Shown here: in pieces, positions 8,158 through 18,626 of the stretch
Layout: every line of letters starts with the position of its first letter
How positions within the stretch are numbered: the stretch's first letter is position 1
Assembly: GCA_015698305.1 (NCBI GenBank)
Contig: CP048620.1
Coordinates: 2,936,001-3,000,000 of the forward strand
Source of the DNA: Candidatus Nitrohelix vancouverensis
Lineage (GTDB): Bacteria; Nitrospinota; Nitrospinia; Nitrospinales; VA-1
DNA length: 64,000 nt
Direction of reading: 5' to 3'
Position numbers and translations under genes: made by a program
Notes under the pieces: generated by a model
Told to the model about the DNA's origin: nothing
Database searches by the model: none
Seen by the model: the letters and a program-made list of their open reading frames with translations, nothing else

Positions 8158-9525
8158 ATGTTCGAACTGTTTAGTTTGCCCACAGACGGGGCGTTTGGAT
8201 TCGCCGCCAAGATGCTGGTATTTTTGATCGGCCTGGCCGCGTTGATCTTTGTCCACGAACTGGGTCACTTTCTTGCCGCGCGCAGGGTCGGCGTTGAAGT
8301 CGAGGTTTTTTCCATCGGATTTGGTCCGCGTTTGCTCGGCTTTAAATCCGGCGGCACGGAATACCTGCTGGCCGCGATTCCTCTTGGCGGTTACGTCAAA
8401 ATGAAGGGCGAGGACCTCGAAGAATCATCCTTGAGCATTAAAGGCTCCTTCGCCGCCGCGCCGCCACAGCACCGTCTGCTCATTGCCTTTGCCGGCCCGC
8501 TCTTCAACATTCTCTTCGCAATCGCTATTTACTACGTCATTTTCCTGATGGGTTCCCCCAGCCTGGCCCCAGTGGTCGGCTCCATCAAAGACGGCTCCCC
8601 GGCCCAGGTCGCCCAATTGAAAACCGGCGACAAGATCACCATGATCGAAGGCACGGAAATCCGATTCTGGGAAGACCTTCAAAAAGTCGTCCATGATGCG
8701 CCGGGGAAAAAACTGTCTCTGACGCTGGAACGCCAGTCCACATTGATGGACATGAGCATCACCCCCATGGCTGAGGAAATCGTCAATCTGTTTGGCGAAA
8801 AGGAAACCGTGGGCCTGATCGGCATCTCCCCTCTCGTGCAGAACGTAACCTTTGTGAAGAAAGATTCCGCCGCCGACAAAGCCGGCATCCAGATCGGCGA
8901 TAAAATCATTGCCGTCAATGGCGAGCCGATTCACGGCTGGGCAGACCTCAAACCCGCCGCTGTTGACAAGCCGGGAACCGAACTGACTTTTACGATTCAA
9001 CGCGATGGCTCCGAACGCATGCTTCAAGTCACCCCGGAGCCTAAAACGGTAGAAGACGCAGAAGGCGGCAACACCACCATCGGCGTGATCGGCGTGGGCC
9101 TGAGCGGGCAATTGTTTGAAGAAAAGTACGGTCTCTGGGGCGCCTTTGAGCGCGCCCTCGAAGAAACCTGGCGTTTGACCTATCTGATTGGCGTCAGCAT
9201 CAAAAAAATGATCACAGGCTCTATCCCCTCCGATTCCATTGGCGGACCGATCCTGATATTCCAGATTTATGGCGAACAGGCAGAACAGGGATTCAGCGAA
9301 TTCGTACGCCTCACCGCCCTGCTCAGCATCAATCTTGGTCTCTTGAATTTGCTCCCCATACCAGTCCTCGATGGCGGACATATTTTCTTTTTCCTCATCG
9401 AACTCATCAAGGGAAAACCGGTCAGCGAGAGAAATAGAGAACGAGCGCAACATGTAGGCATCGTCATGCTCATCAGCCTTATGATTTTTGCGTTTTACAA
9501 CGACATCATGCGCCTGATTGGCTAA
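8158..9525 (+). CDS. rseP: Site-2 intramembrane metalloprotease RseP
   Basis: Membrane zinc protease of the RseP/RasP family that cleaves transmembrane segments of anti-sigma factors and leftover signal peptides. The zinc site HELGH sits in the first membrane helix (about residue 34). Two PDZ domains follow (about 130-215 and 215-300), and the third zinc ligand region NLLPIPVLDGGH is in the last third. The 455-residue length is normal. No extracytoplasmic sigma factor is visible in the window. GAAGAGA ahead of the ATG is a plausible ribosome site. Confidence 0.95.
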   Translation: MFELFSLPTDGAFGFAAKMLVFLIGLAALIFVHELGHFLAARRVGVEVEVFSIGFGPRLLGFKSGGTEYLLAAIPLGGYVKMKGEDLEESSLSIKGSFAAAPPQHRLLIAFAGPLFNILFAIAIYYVIFLMGSPSLAPVVGSIKDGSPAQVAQLKTGDKITMIEGTEIRFWEDLQKVVHDAPGKKLSLTLERQSTLMDMSITPMAEEIVNLFGEKETVGLIGISPLVQNVTFVKKDSAADKAGIQIGDKIIAVNGEPIHGWADLKPAAVDKPGTELTFTIQRDGSERMLQVTPEPKTVEDAEGGNTTIGVIGVGLSGQLFEEKYGLWGAFERALEETWRLTYLIGVSIKKMITGSIPSDSIGGPILIFQIYGEQAEQGFSEFVRLTALLSINLGLLNLLPIPVLDGGHIFFFLIELIKGKPVSERNRERAQHVGIVMLISLMIFAFYNDIMRLIG

Positions 9526-9624
9526 AACAAGTCCTCAAACAGGGCCGTTTTCACGAAACTTATATTTTTCCTGTTAATTACCAAGAATTTATAATAAAAC
9601 ATTAATCAGGCGGCGACGTAGAGC

Positions 9625-9906
9625 GTGGACGACGCAACCAAATTACAAGCGCTGGAACAGGTTGCCCGCAAACTTTCTATCAACATTGAAGTCACCCGAT
9701 TTGAAGAAAGCGAAATTCAGACCCAAAGCGGCCACTGCAAACTCCGAGGGCAAGATTTGATTCTCCTCGATCGCAACCTGACCCCGAAAGAAACAATAGA
9801 AATTTTTTTAACCACCTTTCTGAAATTTGATCTGGAAAACGTCTACCTTCCCGCATGGTTGCGCGAGGAAATGGACGCTCGCCAGTCTTCCGATACCAAT
9901 CAATGA
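9625..9906 (+). CDS. Small conserved-looking protein, unknown function
   Basis: A 93-residue protein with a GTG start and no strong ribosome site. It is soluble, and its centre reads GHCKLRGQDLILLDRNL, followed by a helical segment (TPKETIEIFLTTFLKF). From memory, similar small proteins occur in deltaproteobacterial genomes, but I cannot assign a function. Its stop overlaps the start of the PEP mutase gene as ATGA, so translation of the two is likely coupled. Confidence 0.7.
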   Translation: MDDATKLQALEQVARKLSINIEVTRFEESEIQTQSGHCKLRGQDLILLDRNLTPKETIEIFLTTFLKFDLENVYLPAWLREEMDARQSSDTNQ

Positions 9907-11633
9907 CTCTGCTAAACAATACCCTGCCTGAAATTCGAAGAGGCAAACTGAAATCCCTGCTGAAGCAAAAACGCCCGGTGAGAGTTCTCGAAGCGCATAA
10001 TGGAATCAGCGGCATCATTGCAAATAATACAACCGTGGAAGGCGAGGAACAGGGCGACGCCGTGAAACTTGAATTTGACGCTCTCTGGGAAAGCAGTCTG
10101 ACCGACTCAGCCTCCAAAGGACACCCAGACATTGAAGTCGTGAGTTTTGACTCCCGACTGCAAACCATCTATGAAATTCTGGCCGTCACCAACAAGCCAA
10201 TGATCGTCGATGGCGACACCGGAGGCGACGCCAATAATTTTGAATACATGGTCTCGAAACTCGAACGCGCAGGCGTTTCCGCCGTCATCATCGAAGACAA
10301 GGTCTTCCCAAAACGCAACAGCCTGGAGACCGGAGCGCAACAAACGCTGGAAGACCCGCATGTGTTCGCGCAAAAAATCAAACGCGGCAAACGCTCTCAA
10401 TTGACGGATGATTTCATGATTATCTCCAGAATTGAAAGCCTCATTGCCGGCAAGCCCATGGATGAAGCCCTCGACCGCGCCCGGATCTATCTGGAAGCCG
10501 GCGTCGACGGCATCATGATCCATTCCAAATCCAAGAAACCAGACGAGATCATCGAATTTTCCCGCAGGTATAAACAAGAATTTCCCGCCGAACTCATCAA
10601 TGGAAAACCCCTTGTATGCGTGCCCACGACCTACAACTCGATCACCGAAGAGGAATTGGGAGAACAGGGCTTCAATATTGTCATCCACGCCAACCACTTG
10701 TTGCGCGCCGCCTACAAAGCAATGGAAGAAACGGCCAAAACCATTTTGACGAGCCAGCGATCTTTTGAAGCCGATCCGCAGTGCAGCGCCGTTAGAGAAA
10801 TTTTTTCCGCAGTCGGTTTTCTCGACGTAAAAAAGAAGGACGAAGAAAACGAGTTGACCAGCAATATCGCCGTAATCATTCCCGCCGCTGGCGAAGACTC
10901 GCTCTTGAAAAAACAATTGAACGGCAAACCCAAGGCCATGCTGGAACTCGGTGGAAAAACCCTGCTCCAAAGACAGGTCGCCGCCTTGAACCATAACAAC
11001 CTGACCGACGTGACCGTCGTCACCGGTTACGCAAGTAATCAAATCGCCGCAGAAGGCGTTAGTTTCATCGAAAACAAGGACTATAAAAACGGCACCCCTC
11101 TACACAGCGTGTTCGCCGCCAAAGAAAAAATGAGCAACGGCTTTTTGATGCTCTACTCCGATATCCTTCTCGAAGAACATATCATCACCAAGCTGTTAGG
11201 CGCCTCCGAAGATATTGTGCTGGTCGTCGACAATGCCGTGCAATACCACCGGGCTGATAATGAAAAATTATTGGACTACATTATAAGTAAAAACAAACAC
11301 AAGCTCAGCCACCGGAAAATCAGCTTCGTCCATGAGAATCTGATCACCAAGATCGGAAACAAACTTCACCCCGATACCGTGACGCATGAATTCATCGGGC
11401 TTGCCAAGTTCAGCAAGACCGGCTCCGAGCAATTTATCCAGACCTATCAGGACTGCCTGCAAAATTATGAAGGAAAATTTCAGGAAGCAGAAGACATCAC
11501 CCAGTTCACCTTCACTGATCTGATACAGGAAATGATCGACCGGGGCTTCGCCGTTAATTTTCTGGAAATCCACAAGGGATGGATGGAAATTCACCATCCC
11601 GAAGACATCGAACTTGCCAACGAGCTACTCTAA
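9903..11633 (+). CDS. Phosphoenolpyruvate mutase fused to a nucleotidyltransferase
   Basis: A 576-residue fusion. Residues about 1-300 are a PEP mutase of the isocitrate lyase superfamily. They show the metal-binding VDGDTGGD, the mutase signature EDK-x5-NS (EDKVFPKRNS), SRIESLIAGK, and CVPTTYN. This activity forms the C-P bond of phosphonopyruvate, the first step of phosphonate synthesis. Residues about 330-576 are a sugar-phosphate-type nucleotidyltransferase (IIPAAG, GKPKAMLELGG, MLYSDILLEEH) that could activate a phosphonate with CTP. Similar PepM-PntC-type fusions are known. No phosphonopyruvate decarboxylase or aminotransferase is seen in the window. I chose the ATG that overlaps the previous stop. 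Confidence 0.88.
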   Translation: MTLLNNTLPEIRRGKLKSLLKQKRPVRVLEAHNGISGIIANNTTVEGEEQGDAVKLEFDALWESSLTDSASKGHPDIEVVSFDSRLQTIYEILAVTNKPMIVDGDTGGDANNFEYMVSKLERAGVSAVIIEDKVFPKRNSLETGAQQTLEDPHVFAQKIKRGKRSQLTDDFMIISRIESLIAGKPMDEALDRARIYLEAGVDGIMIHSKSKKPDEIIEFSRRYKQEFPAELINGKPLVCVPTTYNSITEEELGEQGFNIVIHANHLLRAAYKAMEETAKTILTSQRSFEADPQCSAVREIFSAVGFLDVKKKDEENELTSNIAVIIPAAGEDSLLKKQLNGKPKAMLELGGKTLLQRQVAALNHNNLTDVTVVTGYASNQIAAEGVSFIENKDYKNGTPLHSVFAAKEKMSNGFLMLYSDILLEEHIITKLLGASEDIVLVVDNAVQYHRADNEKLLDYIISKNKHKLSHRKISFVHENLITKIGNKLHPDTVTHEFIGLAKFSKTGSEQFIQTYQDCLQNYEGKFQEAEDITQFTFTDLIQEMIDRGFAVNFLEIHKGWMEIHHPEDIELANELL

Positions 11634-11657
11634 CGCCTGTGCGCGTTTCAAACCCCT

Positions 11658-13367
11658 ATGCGTTTCAGCCAACTTTTCATCCCGACATTAAAAGATTCCC
11701 CGACAGACGCCGACGTGGCGAGCCACAAGTACATGATCCGCGCCGGAATGATCCGGCAGATCGCCGCTGGCATCTATTCCGTTTTGCCTCTCGGTCTGCG
11801 CACCTTGAGGAAAATTGAAAATATCATCCGCGAGGAAATGAATCGCGTTGGCGCGCAGGAAGTGTTTCTACCCAGCGTTCAACCCGCCGAACTCTGGAAG
11901 GAAAGCGGACGCTGGGAATTTTACGGTAAAGAACTCCTCCGCTTCAAGGATCGGCACGAGCGCGAATTCTGTTACGGCCCCACGCATGAGGAAGTCATCA
12001 CCGACATGGTGCGCAAGGAAATCAAATCCTATCGACAACTGCCCGTGGCCTTCTACCAGATTCAAACCAAATTCAGAGACGAAGTGCGTCCCCGATTCGG
12101 CATCATGCGCGGACGCGAATTCATGATGAAAGACGCCTACAGCTTTCACGCCGACGAAGCCAGCGTCGATAAAACTTACGACGACATGGCCGCCGCATAC
12201 TCCCGCATCTTCGAACGATGCGGTCTGGAATATAAAAAAGTCGAAGCCGACACCGGCTCCATCGGCGGCGCCCGCTCGCATGAATTCCATGTTCTCGCCG
12301 ATTCCGGCGAAGACCAGATCGGATTCTGCGACGCCTGCGAATACGCCTCCAATATCGAACTCGCGGAATGCCGACCGGACGCACCGGACAACGGAGCGCA
12401 AACAGACACCCCAATTCAGGAAGTCGAAACCCCCGGCAAGAAAAGCGTCGAAGAAGTCAGCGCCTTTCTTTCCGTCAAGCCGCGTCAAATCATCAAGACC
12501 ATCTTGTTTGAAAGCGATCAGGGCATCATCGCCGGACTCTGTCGCGGCGACCGGGAAATCAACCCCATCAAACTGAAGAACCATATCGGCTGTGAATGGT
12601 TGCACCCGGCCCCGGAAGCCATCCTGTCCAAAGACGAATCCATCCACTGCGGCTACGTTGGCCCGGTCGGTTTGAAATACCCCATTTACGCCGACCTTGA
12701 AGTGCCCGGCATGGCTAACGCCGTAGCAGGCGCCAACAAAGCCGACGCGCATCTGACAGGCATTCAAGCCAACCGCGACCTGAAAGCCACGCAAATGGTA
12801 GATATTCGCCTCGCAAAAGAAGGCGACCCCTGCCCCAAATGCGACTCAGGCAGTCTGAAAGTGAAACGCGGCATCGAGCTCGGGCATATTTTTGTGCTCG
12901 GAAAAAAATACAGCTCCGCCATGAAAGCCCAGTTCCTCGACCCCAATGGCAAGGAACAAGCCATGGTCATGGGCTGTTACGGCATCGGCGTCGGACGCAC
13001 CGCCGCCGCTGCGATTGAGCAACGACACGACGAAAAAGGCATCTGCTGGCCCCGCTCCATCGCCCCCTTCGAAGTGATCCTGTTGCCCGCCAACCACAAA
13101 GATGATGCCACCCGGGAGGCGATCGAAAAACTATACAAGGACTTGTTGGCGCAGGGAATCGACGCATTACTCGACGACCGCCCGGAACGCCTGGGCGTCA
13201 AATTCAAAGACTCCGAACTATTGGGAATCCCCGTACAAGTGGTCATCGGCCCCAAAACCCTGGAAGCAGGCGTCGCCGAGGTCAAAATCCGCTCCACCGG
13301 AGCCGTTTCCACCCCCAATCTTTCCTCGGCCCCGCAACAAATACAGGAAATATTGCAAACTCTTTAG
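11658..13367 (+). CDS. proS: Prolyl-tRNA synthetase (bacterial type with editing insert)
   Basis: Class II enzyme charging tRNA-Pro. The 569-residue chain carries motif 1 in the N-terminal part, motif 2 (FRDEVRPRFGIMRGREFMMK) and the YbaK-like insertion domain at about 250-385 (KPRQIIKTILFES) that hydrolyses mischarged Ala-tRNA-Pro. Motif 3 (GCYGIGVGRT) and the anticodon-binding domain follow. Domain order is that of the bacterial ProS. It starts 24 nt after the PEP mutase fusion, so they may share a transcript, and a strong terminator lies downstream before rimP. Confidence 0.97.
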   Translation: MRFSQLFIPTLKDSPTDADVASHKYMIRAGMIRQIAAGIYSVLPLGLRTLRKIENIIREEMNRVGAQEVFLPSVQPAELWKESGRWEFYGKELLRFKDRHEREFCYGPTHEEVITDMVRKEIKSYRQLPVAFYQIQTKFRDEVRPRFGIMRGREFMMKDAYSFHADEASVDKTYDDMAAAYSRIFERCGLEYKKVEADTGSIGGARSHEFHVLADSGEDQIGFCDACEYASNIELAECRPDAPDNGAQTDTPIQEVETPGKKSVEEVSAFLSVKPRQIIKTILFESDQGIIAGLCRGDREINPIKLKNHIGCEWLHPAPEAILSKDESIHCGYVGPVGLKYPIYADLEVPGMANAVAGANKADAHLTGIQANRDLKATQMVDIRLAKEGDPCPKCDSGSLKVKRGIELGHIFVLGKKYSSAMKAQFLDPNGKEQAMVMGCYGIGVGRTAAAAIEQRHDEKGICWPRSIAPFEVILLPANHKDDATREAIEKLYKDLLAQGIDALLDDRPERLGVKFKDSELLGIPVQVVIGPKTLEAGVAEVKIRSTGAVSTPNLSSAPQQIQEILQTL

Positions 13368-13450
13368 AAACAATCCCCGCTCTATAAATTTTCGCTTGCA
13401 ACCCCAATCCCGGTTTAGTAAACTTGCATGACAAATAGACCTGCTTGAGT

Positions 13451-13477
13451 TGCGGGCGCGAAGCCCGCATTTTTTTT
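13451..13477 (+). terminator. Rho-independent terminator between proS and rimP
   Basis: A 7-bp stem TGCGGGC/GCCCGCA with a 5-nt loop is followed by eight T residues. It separates the proS transcript from the rimP-nusA-infB cluster; because only 39 nt remain to the rimP start, it could also act as an attenuator if the promoter is upstream. Confidence 0.85.
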
Positions 13478-13516
13478 GCTCAAAAAGCGCCGAGCCGTTA
13501 AAAGGACGTAGTTAAG

Positions 13517-13978
13517 ATGGCCAAATCCTCAATTTCTCATCAAGTTACAGAAATTGTCGAACCCATCGCTCAAGAGGACGGTCTCGAACTGGTTGACGTA
13601 GAATATAAAAAATCCGGCCCCTCCTGGATATTAAGAATATATATTGATAAAGTCGGCGGAATCACTTTAAAAGATTGTCAGAACCTGAGTCGCCAAATCA
13701 GCGATCTGGTCGACATCAACGAAGTCATTTCAATCCCCTATGTACTGGAGGTATCCTCTCCCGGCCTGGACCGACCGCTCAAAAAAGAAAGAGATTTCAC
13801 AAAGTACGCTGGAAAGAAAATTAAACTGAAAACGTTTTCGCCCATCCAGGGCCAAAAAAATTTTACGGGCGTGATTAAGGATTTTCAGGAACGAACCCTG
13901 TTCCTTCAAGTAGACGCCACAATAAAAGAAATTCCGTTTGAACAAATATCGGTCGCTAATCTGGTCGTGGAAATCTAA
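13517..13978 (+). CDS. rimP: Ribosome maturation factor RimP
   Basis: RimP assists maturation of the 30S subunit. The 153-residue protein shows the conserved N-terminal region (LVDVEYKKSGPSWILRIYID), the motif GGITLKDCQNLSRQIS, and YVLEVSSPGLDRPLK, with a C-terminal Sm-like barrel. It begins the classic rimP-nusA-infB order, which supports the assignment. AAAGGA lies about 10 nt upstream of the ATG. Confidence 0.96.
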   Translation: MAKSSISHQVTEIVEPIAQEDGLELVDVEYKKSGPSWILRIYIDKVGGITLKDCQNLSRQISDLVDINEVISIPYVLEVSSPGLDRPLKKERDFTKYAGKKIKLKTFSPIQGQKNFTGVIKDFQERTLFLQVDATIKEIPFEQISVANLVVEI

Positions 13979-14082
13979 CGATCCCGTTTTTGATTTCACA
14001 AACAACACTCGATTCAAAGCAATCCAGGAATTACAGAAACCCCGCGCCACTCGCGTGAAGGGCCATTTTAAAGGACTTTGAA

Positions 14083-15714
14083 ATGAATTTAGAAGCGCTC
14101 TCCCTATTAGAGCAAATCAGCCGCGAAAAAGGCATCTCGCCGGAAACGCTGGTGGAAGCCCTGCAAAGCGCCGTGGCCGCCGCCGCTAAAAAACGCTGGC
14201 CGGAGTTTAAGGAAATCCATAGCGAGTTCAACCCGGAAACCGGAGAAGTCGAGATTCTGGTTGAAAAAACCGTCGTTGAAGACATCGAAAACGACGCCGA
14301 GGAAATTTCCCTTAAAGAAGCGCTGAAGATCAATAAAAAGGCAGAACCCGGCGAAACCCTTCTGGTCAAACAGGAACTTGCCGAATACGGACGCATTGCC
14401 GCTCAACTGGCAAAACAGGTGATCCTGCAAAAAGTCAGGGAAGCGGAGATTGAAAATACCTACAACGAATTCAAGGATAAAAAAGGCGATTTGATCAACG
14501 GCATCGCTCAACGCGTGGAACGCGGCGACCTCATCGTCGACCTCGGGAAAGCAGAAGGCGTGTTGCCGCGCCGCGAACAGGTATTTCGCGAAACCTTCAA
14601 CCGCGGCGAACGCATTCGCGCCTATGTGGTTGATGTGCGCAAAACGCCGAAAAGCGCCGTCGTCGTGCTCTCACGCACCCACACCGGCCTGGTTCAGCGC
14701 CTTTTCGAGCTTGAAGTTCCTGAAATCAGCGAAGGCATGGTCGAGATCATGGGTATTGTGCGAGAACCCAACGGACGCACCAAAATTGCCGTCCGCACCA
14801 ACGACCGGGATATTGACGCCGTCGGCGCCTGCGTCGGCATGCGAGGCATGCGCGTCCAATCCATCGTTCAGGAATTACGCGGCGAAAAAATAGACATTGT
14901 CGAATACTCCGAAGATTCTGAAGTCTTCATGCGCAACGCGCTCAGTCCTGCGAAAATTTCCAGAATCATTCGCAACGACGCCGAAAAACACATGATCATC
15001 ATTGTCGCCGACGACCAAATGTCTCTGGCCATTGGAAAGAAGGGTCAGAACGTGCGACTGGCGGCGAAGCTGGTGAAATGGAAAGTCGATATCAAAGGCG
15101 AATCCGAAGCCGGATCGCTTGGCGACGCGGGAACATGGAAAACGATGCCCGCGCAAAACAACCAGATTGACTTTTTGGATATCATCAAAAACGCCAAGGG
15201 ACTGGGTCCAAAAATCATGACGATTCTGTTTTCTAACGACGTGGTGACGGTTCAGGAAGTCGTCAAACGCGATCTGAAAGGCTTGACCGCGCTGACAGGA
15301 ATCGGCCCCAAAAAGGCGGAATTGATTTTGGAAATCGCGAAATTGCATACGACCCCGGAGCCTGTCGAGGAAGTCGTAGAAGTGGAAAGCGCTGAAATTG
15401 AAGAAGCCGGCACGGCTGTGGAAGACGACGCAATCGTCGAAGAAACTCAGCAAGCAGTCAGCGACGCGACGGAAGAATCCATCGAAGTCGAAGATGAGGA
15501 CGGCGAAGAAGATCCAGACATCCCAATCACGCAACTGGCGAACGCTTCGGATGATACCATCACCACTTTGCAGGACAGCGGATTTGAAACAATGGCGGAA
15601 CTTTCAGTGGCAACCGTCGAAGAATTGTCTGAAATTGAAGGAATTGATGAAAGCATGGCTCGCGACGTGATTGAACAAGCAAAAAACCGAGTCGATAATC
15701 TGGAAATCTCGTGA
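14083..15714 (+). CDS. nusA: Transcription termination/antitermination protein NusA
   Basis: NusA binds RNA polymerase and nascent RNA and modulates pausing, termination and antitermination. The 543-residue protein contains the N-terminal polymerase-binding domain (to about 130), an S1 domain (about 135-200), and two KH domains (about 200-345, including GACVGMRGMRVQSI and AIGKKGQNVRLA). The C-terminal part has a helix-hairpin-helix region (LTALTGIGPKKAELIL), a strongly acidic linker, and a second helix-hairpin-helix-like unit. The acidic insert between the two is the main unusual point. AAAGGA lies upstream of the ATG. Confidence 0.97.
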   Translation: MNLEALSLLEQISREKGISPETLVEALQSAVAAAAKKRWPEFKEIHSEFNPETGEVEILVEKTVVEDIENDAEEISLKEALKINKKAEPGETLLVKQELAEYGRIAAQLAKQVILQKVREAEIENTYNEFKDKKGDLINGIAQRVERGDLIVDLGKAEGVLPRREQVFRETFNRGERIRAYVVDVRKTPKSAVVVLSRTHTGLVQRLFELEVPEISEGMVEIMGIVREPNGRTKIAVRTNDRDIDAVGACVGMRGMRVQSIVQELRGEKIDIVEYSEDSEVFMRNALSPAKISRIIRNDAEKHMIIIVADDQMSLAIGKKGQNVRLAAKLVKWKVDIKGESEAGSLGDAGTWKTMPAQNNQIDFLDIIKNAKGLGPKIMTILFSNDVVTVQEVVKRDLKGLTALTGIGPKKAELILEIAKLHTTPEPVEEVVEVESAEIEEAGTAVEDDAIVEETQQAVSDATEESIEVEDEDGEEDPDIPITQLANASDDTITTLQDSGFETMAELSVATVEELSEIEGIDESMARDVIEQAKNRVDNLEIS

Positions 15715-15779
15715 TGCCGAATTCCAGAAAAAAATTGTATAATATCCCACATTAATCCAAACCCTTGTAGGAGGTTTAT

Positions 15780-18224
15780 TTGGCTAAGATTCGAATCAAT
15801 AAGTTAGCCCTGGAACTCAACGTGCAAAACGACCAGGTCATCGATGCGCTTCAAAAGAAGGGCATTCCGGTCAAGAACTATATGAGCTCCATCGACGATA
15901 AGGCGGCCGCCTACGTAAGGGATATGTTTTCTGATTCGAGCAGTGACTCGAAAAAAACCGTCAAGGCCAAAGCTACGGTCAAGGCCAAGGGCAAAACCAA
16001 ACCCAAGAACGTCATCAAGGTTAAGGTAAAGGCCAAAGCCGCGAAGAAAAAAACCGATGCGGTTGAGGAAGCTCCTGCTCCCAAAAGTCCGGAACCTGAG
16101 GAAAAACCTAAAACGGTAGCCAAAACCCCTGCAGGCAAAGAAAAAACTCCTGAAAAATCCGAGGAGAAACAATCCAAGGCTAAACGTCCGCAGTCAAAAC
16201 CGCCGTTCAAGAAAAAGACCGCTCCTTCAAGCTCCGATGACGCCGATCAAGCGGCTAAAAATGCGCGAAAAAACACCTTGAAAATTGTCAAGGCTGAGGA
16301 CAAACCCAAACCGGCTCCGAAACCGGTCGCCAAGAAAACGCCGCCGCCAAAACAACAAGCTCCCAAACAGGAACCCTCTATCAGTAGCCGTGCGGCAAGA
16401 AGAAAATCTGCCGCCGCCGCGGCCGCTGCTGCGGCTCCCGAGCCGGCCGCAAAGACTCCTGAAACGGGCGGAGAAGGCTTCGAAATTGTGCAACTGGCTG
16501 AGAACATGCCGGTTCGCGAACTGGCCGAAAAGCTCAAATGCACGGTCAACGATGTCATTAAGGAGTTGATGCTTTTTGGAATCATGTCCACCATCAACCA
16601 GAGTCTGGATTTCGAAGTCGCCGCCAAAGTCGCCGACAAACTGGGATTCGAAGTTGAAAAATCAGAGAAAAAGTCCGACCTGGATTTCGAAGAAGAAGAG
16701 CAGGATTTGGAAAAAGATCGCCTGCCTCGCGGCGCCATCGTCACCATCATGGGCCACGTCGACCACGGCAAAACCTCTCTTCTCGATTCCATACGCAAAA
16801 CCAAAATTACCGAAAGCGAAGCCGGCGGCATCACCCAGCATATCGGCGCCTATCAGGTGAAGCTGGAAAACTCTTCCGTCACCTTCCTCGACACTCCCGG
16901 CCATGAAGCCTTCACGGCGATGCGCGCCCGGGGCGCTCAGGTTACGGACATCGTCGTACTGGTCGTCGCCGCCGACGATGGAATCAAACCGCAAACCAAA
17001 GAAGCGATCGACCATGCGAATGCGGCGGGTGTGCCCATCGTTGTCGCCATCAATAAAATTGACAAACCCGACGCCAATCCGGAAGAAGTCAAAAAACAAT
17101 TGGCCAATCTGGGACTCTTGCCGGAAGACTGGGGCGGACAAACTATTTACGCGGAAGTTTCCGCGCTCCAGAAAATCGGAATCGATCATTTGCTTGAAGT
17201 GATCACTCTTCAGGCTGAGATCATGGAACTGAAAGCAAACGCAAAATTACGCGCCAAAGGCATCGTCATCGAGTCCAAACTCGACAAGGGCCGCGGTCCC
17301 GTGGCGACCCTCATCGTTCAGTCTGGAACGCTCAAGATCGGCGACCCCTATATCGTCGGCCCCTACTTTGGCAAGGTGCGTTCCCTGATCAACGACAAGG
17401 GACACAAAATCAAACAGGCCGGACCCTCCACTCCGGTCGAGGTGATCGGGCTTCCAGCAACGCCGGAGCCTGGCGAAAAGTTCATCGTCGTGAACGACGA
17501 AAAAAAGGCGCGTCAGTTGAGTACGCAACGGATTCAGGAGAAACGAGAAACGCAACTCGCCAAATCCAGCCGCGTCACTATGGAAGACCTCCATCAGCAG
17601 ATTGCCGAAGGCACGATCAAGCAACTCAACCTGATTATCAAAGCCGACGTGCAGGGTTCGATCCACGCCGTGCAAGAGGCCTTGTCCAAACTGGAATCGG
17701 AACAAATCAAAATCAAGATCATCCACGACGGCGTTGGCGGCATCACCGAATCCGACGTCCTGCTGGCCACCGCATCCAACGCCATCATCATTGGATTCAG
17801 CGTGCGCCCGACAGAAAAAGCCACCTTGCTCGCGGCGAAAGACGAAGTGGATATTCGCATGTACAGCATCATTTACGACGCCATCAACGACATGCAACAG
17901 GCGATGGAAGGCATGCTCGCGCCCAAATTTCGCGAGAACATCATGGGCCGCGCCGAAGTTCGACAGGTCTTCACCATCCCCAAAGTGGGTTCCATTGCCG
18001 GTTGTCAGGTCTTGTCGGGAAAAGTCGAGCGCAATATCAAGGCGCGCCTGATCCGCGACGATGTGGTGATCTATGAAGGAAAAATTCTCAGCGTCCGACG
18101 CTTCAAGGAAGACGTCAAGGAAGTGCAATCGGGCTACGAATGCGGTCTGTCCCTCGAAAAATACTCGGACGTGAAGCAAGGGGATATCGTAGAACCGTAC
18201 ACGCTGGAAGAAATCACAGCATAA
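15780..18224 (+). CDS. infB: Translation initiation factor IF-2
   Basis: GTPase that delivers initiator tRNA to the small subunit. The 814-residue protein has a long basic, alanine/proline/lysine-rich N-terminal region to about residue 230. A second IF2-N domain follows ([17 protein letters not shown]), then the G domain from about 320 ([18 protein letters not shown]) and the C-terminal tRNA-binding domains. The start is TTG, chosen because a perfect AGGAGG (15769-15774) stands five bases upstream and the next codons encode the conserved AKIRI. A 65-nt gap separates it from nusA. Confidence 0.98.
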   Translation: MAKIRINKLALELNVQNDQVIDALQKKGIPVKNYMSSIDDKAAAYVRDMFSDSSSDSKKTVKAKATVKAKGKTKPKNVIKVKVKAKAAKKKTDAVEEAPAPKSPEPEEKPKTVAKTPAGKEKTPEKSEEKQSKAKRPQSKPPFKKKTAPSSSDDADQAAKNARKNTLKIVKAEDKPKPAPKPVAKKTPPPKQQAPKQEPSISSRAARRKSAAAAAAAAAPEPAAKTPETGGEGFEIVQLAENMPVRELAEKLKCTVNDVIKELMLFGIMSTINQSLDFEVAAKVADKLGFEVEKSEKKSDLDFEEEEQDLEKDRLPRGAIVTIMGHVDHGKTSLLDSIRKTKITESEAGGITQHIGAYQVKLENSSVTFLDTPGHEAFTAMRARGAQVTDIVVLVVAADDGIKPQTKEAIDHANAAGVPIVVAINKIDKPDANPEEVKKQLANLGLLPEDWGGQTIYAEVSALQKIGIDHLLEVITLQAEIMELKANAKLRAKGIVIESKLDKGRGPVATLIVQSGTLKIGDPYIVGPYFGKVRSLINDKGHKIKQAGPSTPVEVIGLPATPEPGEKFIVVNDEKKARQLSTQRIQEKRETQLAKSSRVTMEDLHQQIAEGTIKQLNLIIKADVQGSIHAVQEALSKLESEQIKIKIIHDGVGGITESDVLLATASNAIIIGFSVRPTEKATLLAAKDEVDIRMYSIIYDAINDMQQAMEGMLAPKFRENIMGRAEVRQVFTIPKVGSIAGCQVLSGKVERNIKARLIRDDVVIYEGKILSVRRFKEDVKEVQSGYECGLSLEKYSDVKQGDIVEPYTLEEITA

Positions 18225-18250
18225 GGCGCTACCGGACGGCTTAGCAGACC

Positions 18251-18553
18251 ATGCACGTCGCCTGTTGTTCCATTAAATTTTTCTTGCACGGCAACCGATC
18301 CCTGAAAGAAAAACGCAGGGTCACCCGGGCGATCAAAGATCGTTTGAAGAACAAATTCAACGTATCGGTTTCCGAAATCGGCGATCAGGATGTATGGCAA
18401 AACCTGCACCTCGGCATTGTCTCCGTCGGATCCGACGCGGCTTATCTCGAAGGCATGATGCGCCAGCTGATTTCAGCCATCGAACACATGCACCTGGCGG
18501 AAATCATCGACAGCCAGTTTAAAGTTTTCAATATGAGCGACGCAAGTTCTTGA
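18251..18553 (+). CDS. DUF503 family protein (YlxP-like)
   Basis: A 100-residue protein of the DUF503/YlxP family, usually encoded between infB and rbfA. The N-terminal part has the family pattern FLHGNRSLKEKRRVTRAIKDR, shortened here to its core SLKEKR, and the later VSVSEIGDQDVWQ. In other bacteria this small protein has been linked to ribosome assembly, but the role is not established. No strong ribosome site is visible, and coupling to infB translation is possible. Confidence 0.87.
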   Translation: MHVACCSIKFFLHGNRSLKEKRRVTRAIKDRLKNKFNVSVSEIGDQDVWQNLHLGIVSVGSDAAYLEGMMRQLISAIEHMHLAEIIDSQFKVFNMSDASS

Positions 18554-18626
18554 AATTCAAAGTTTTCAATAGGGCCAATGCAAGGCCAGGTAACTCAAAG
18601 ATATTCATTCAGACCGACACAAACCC

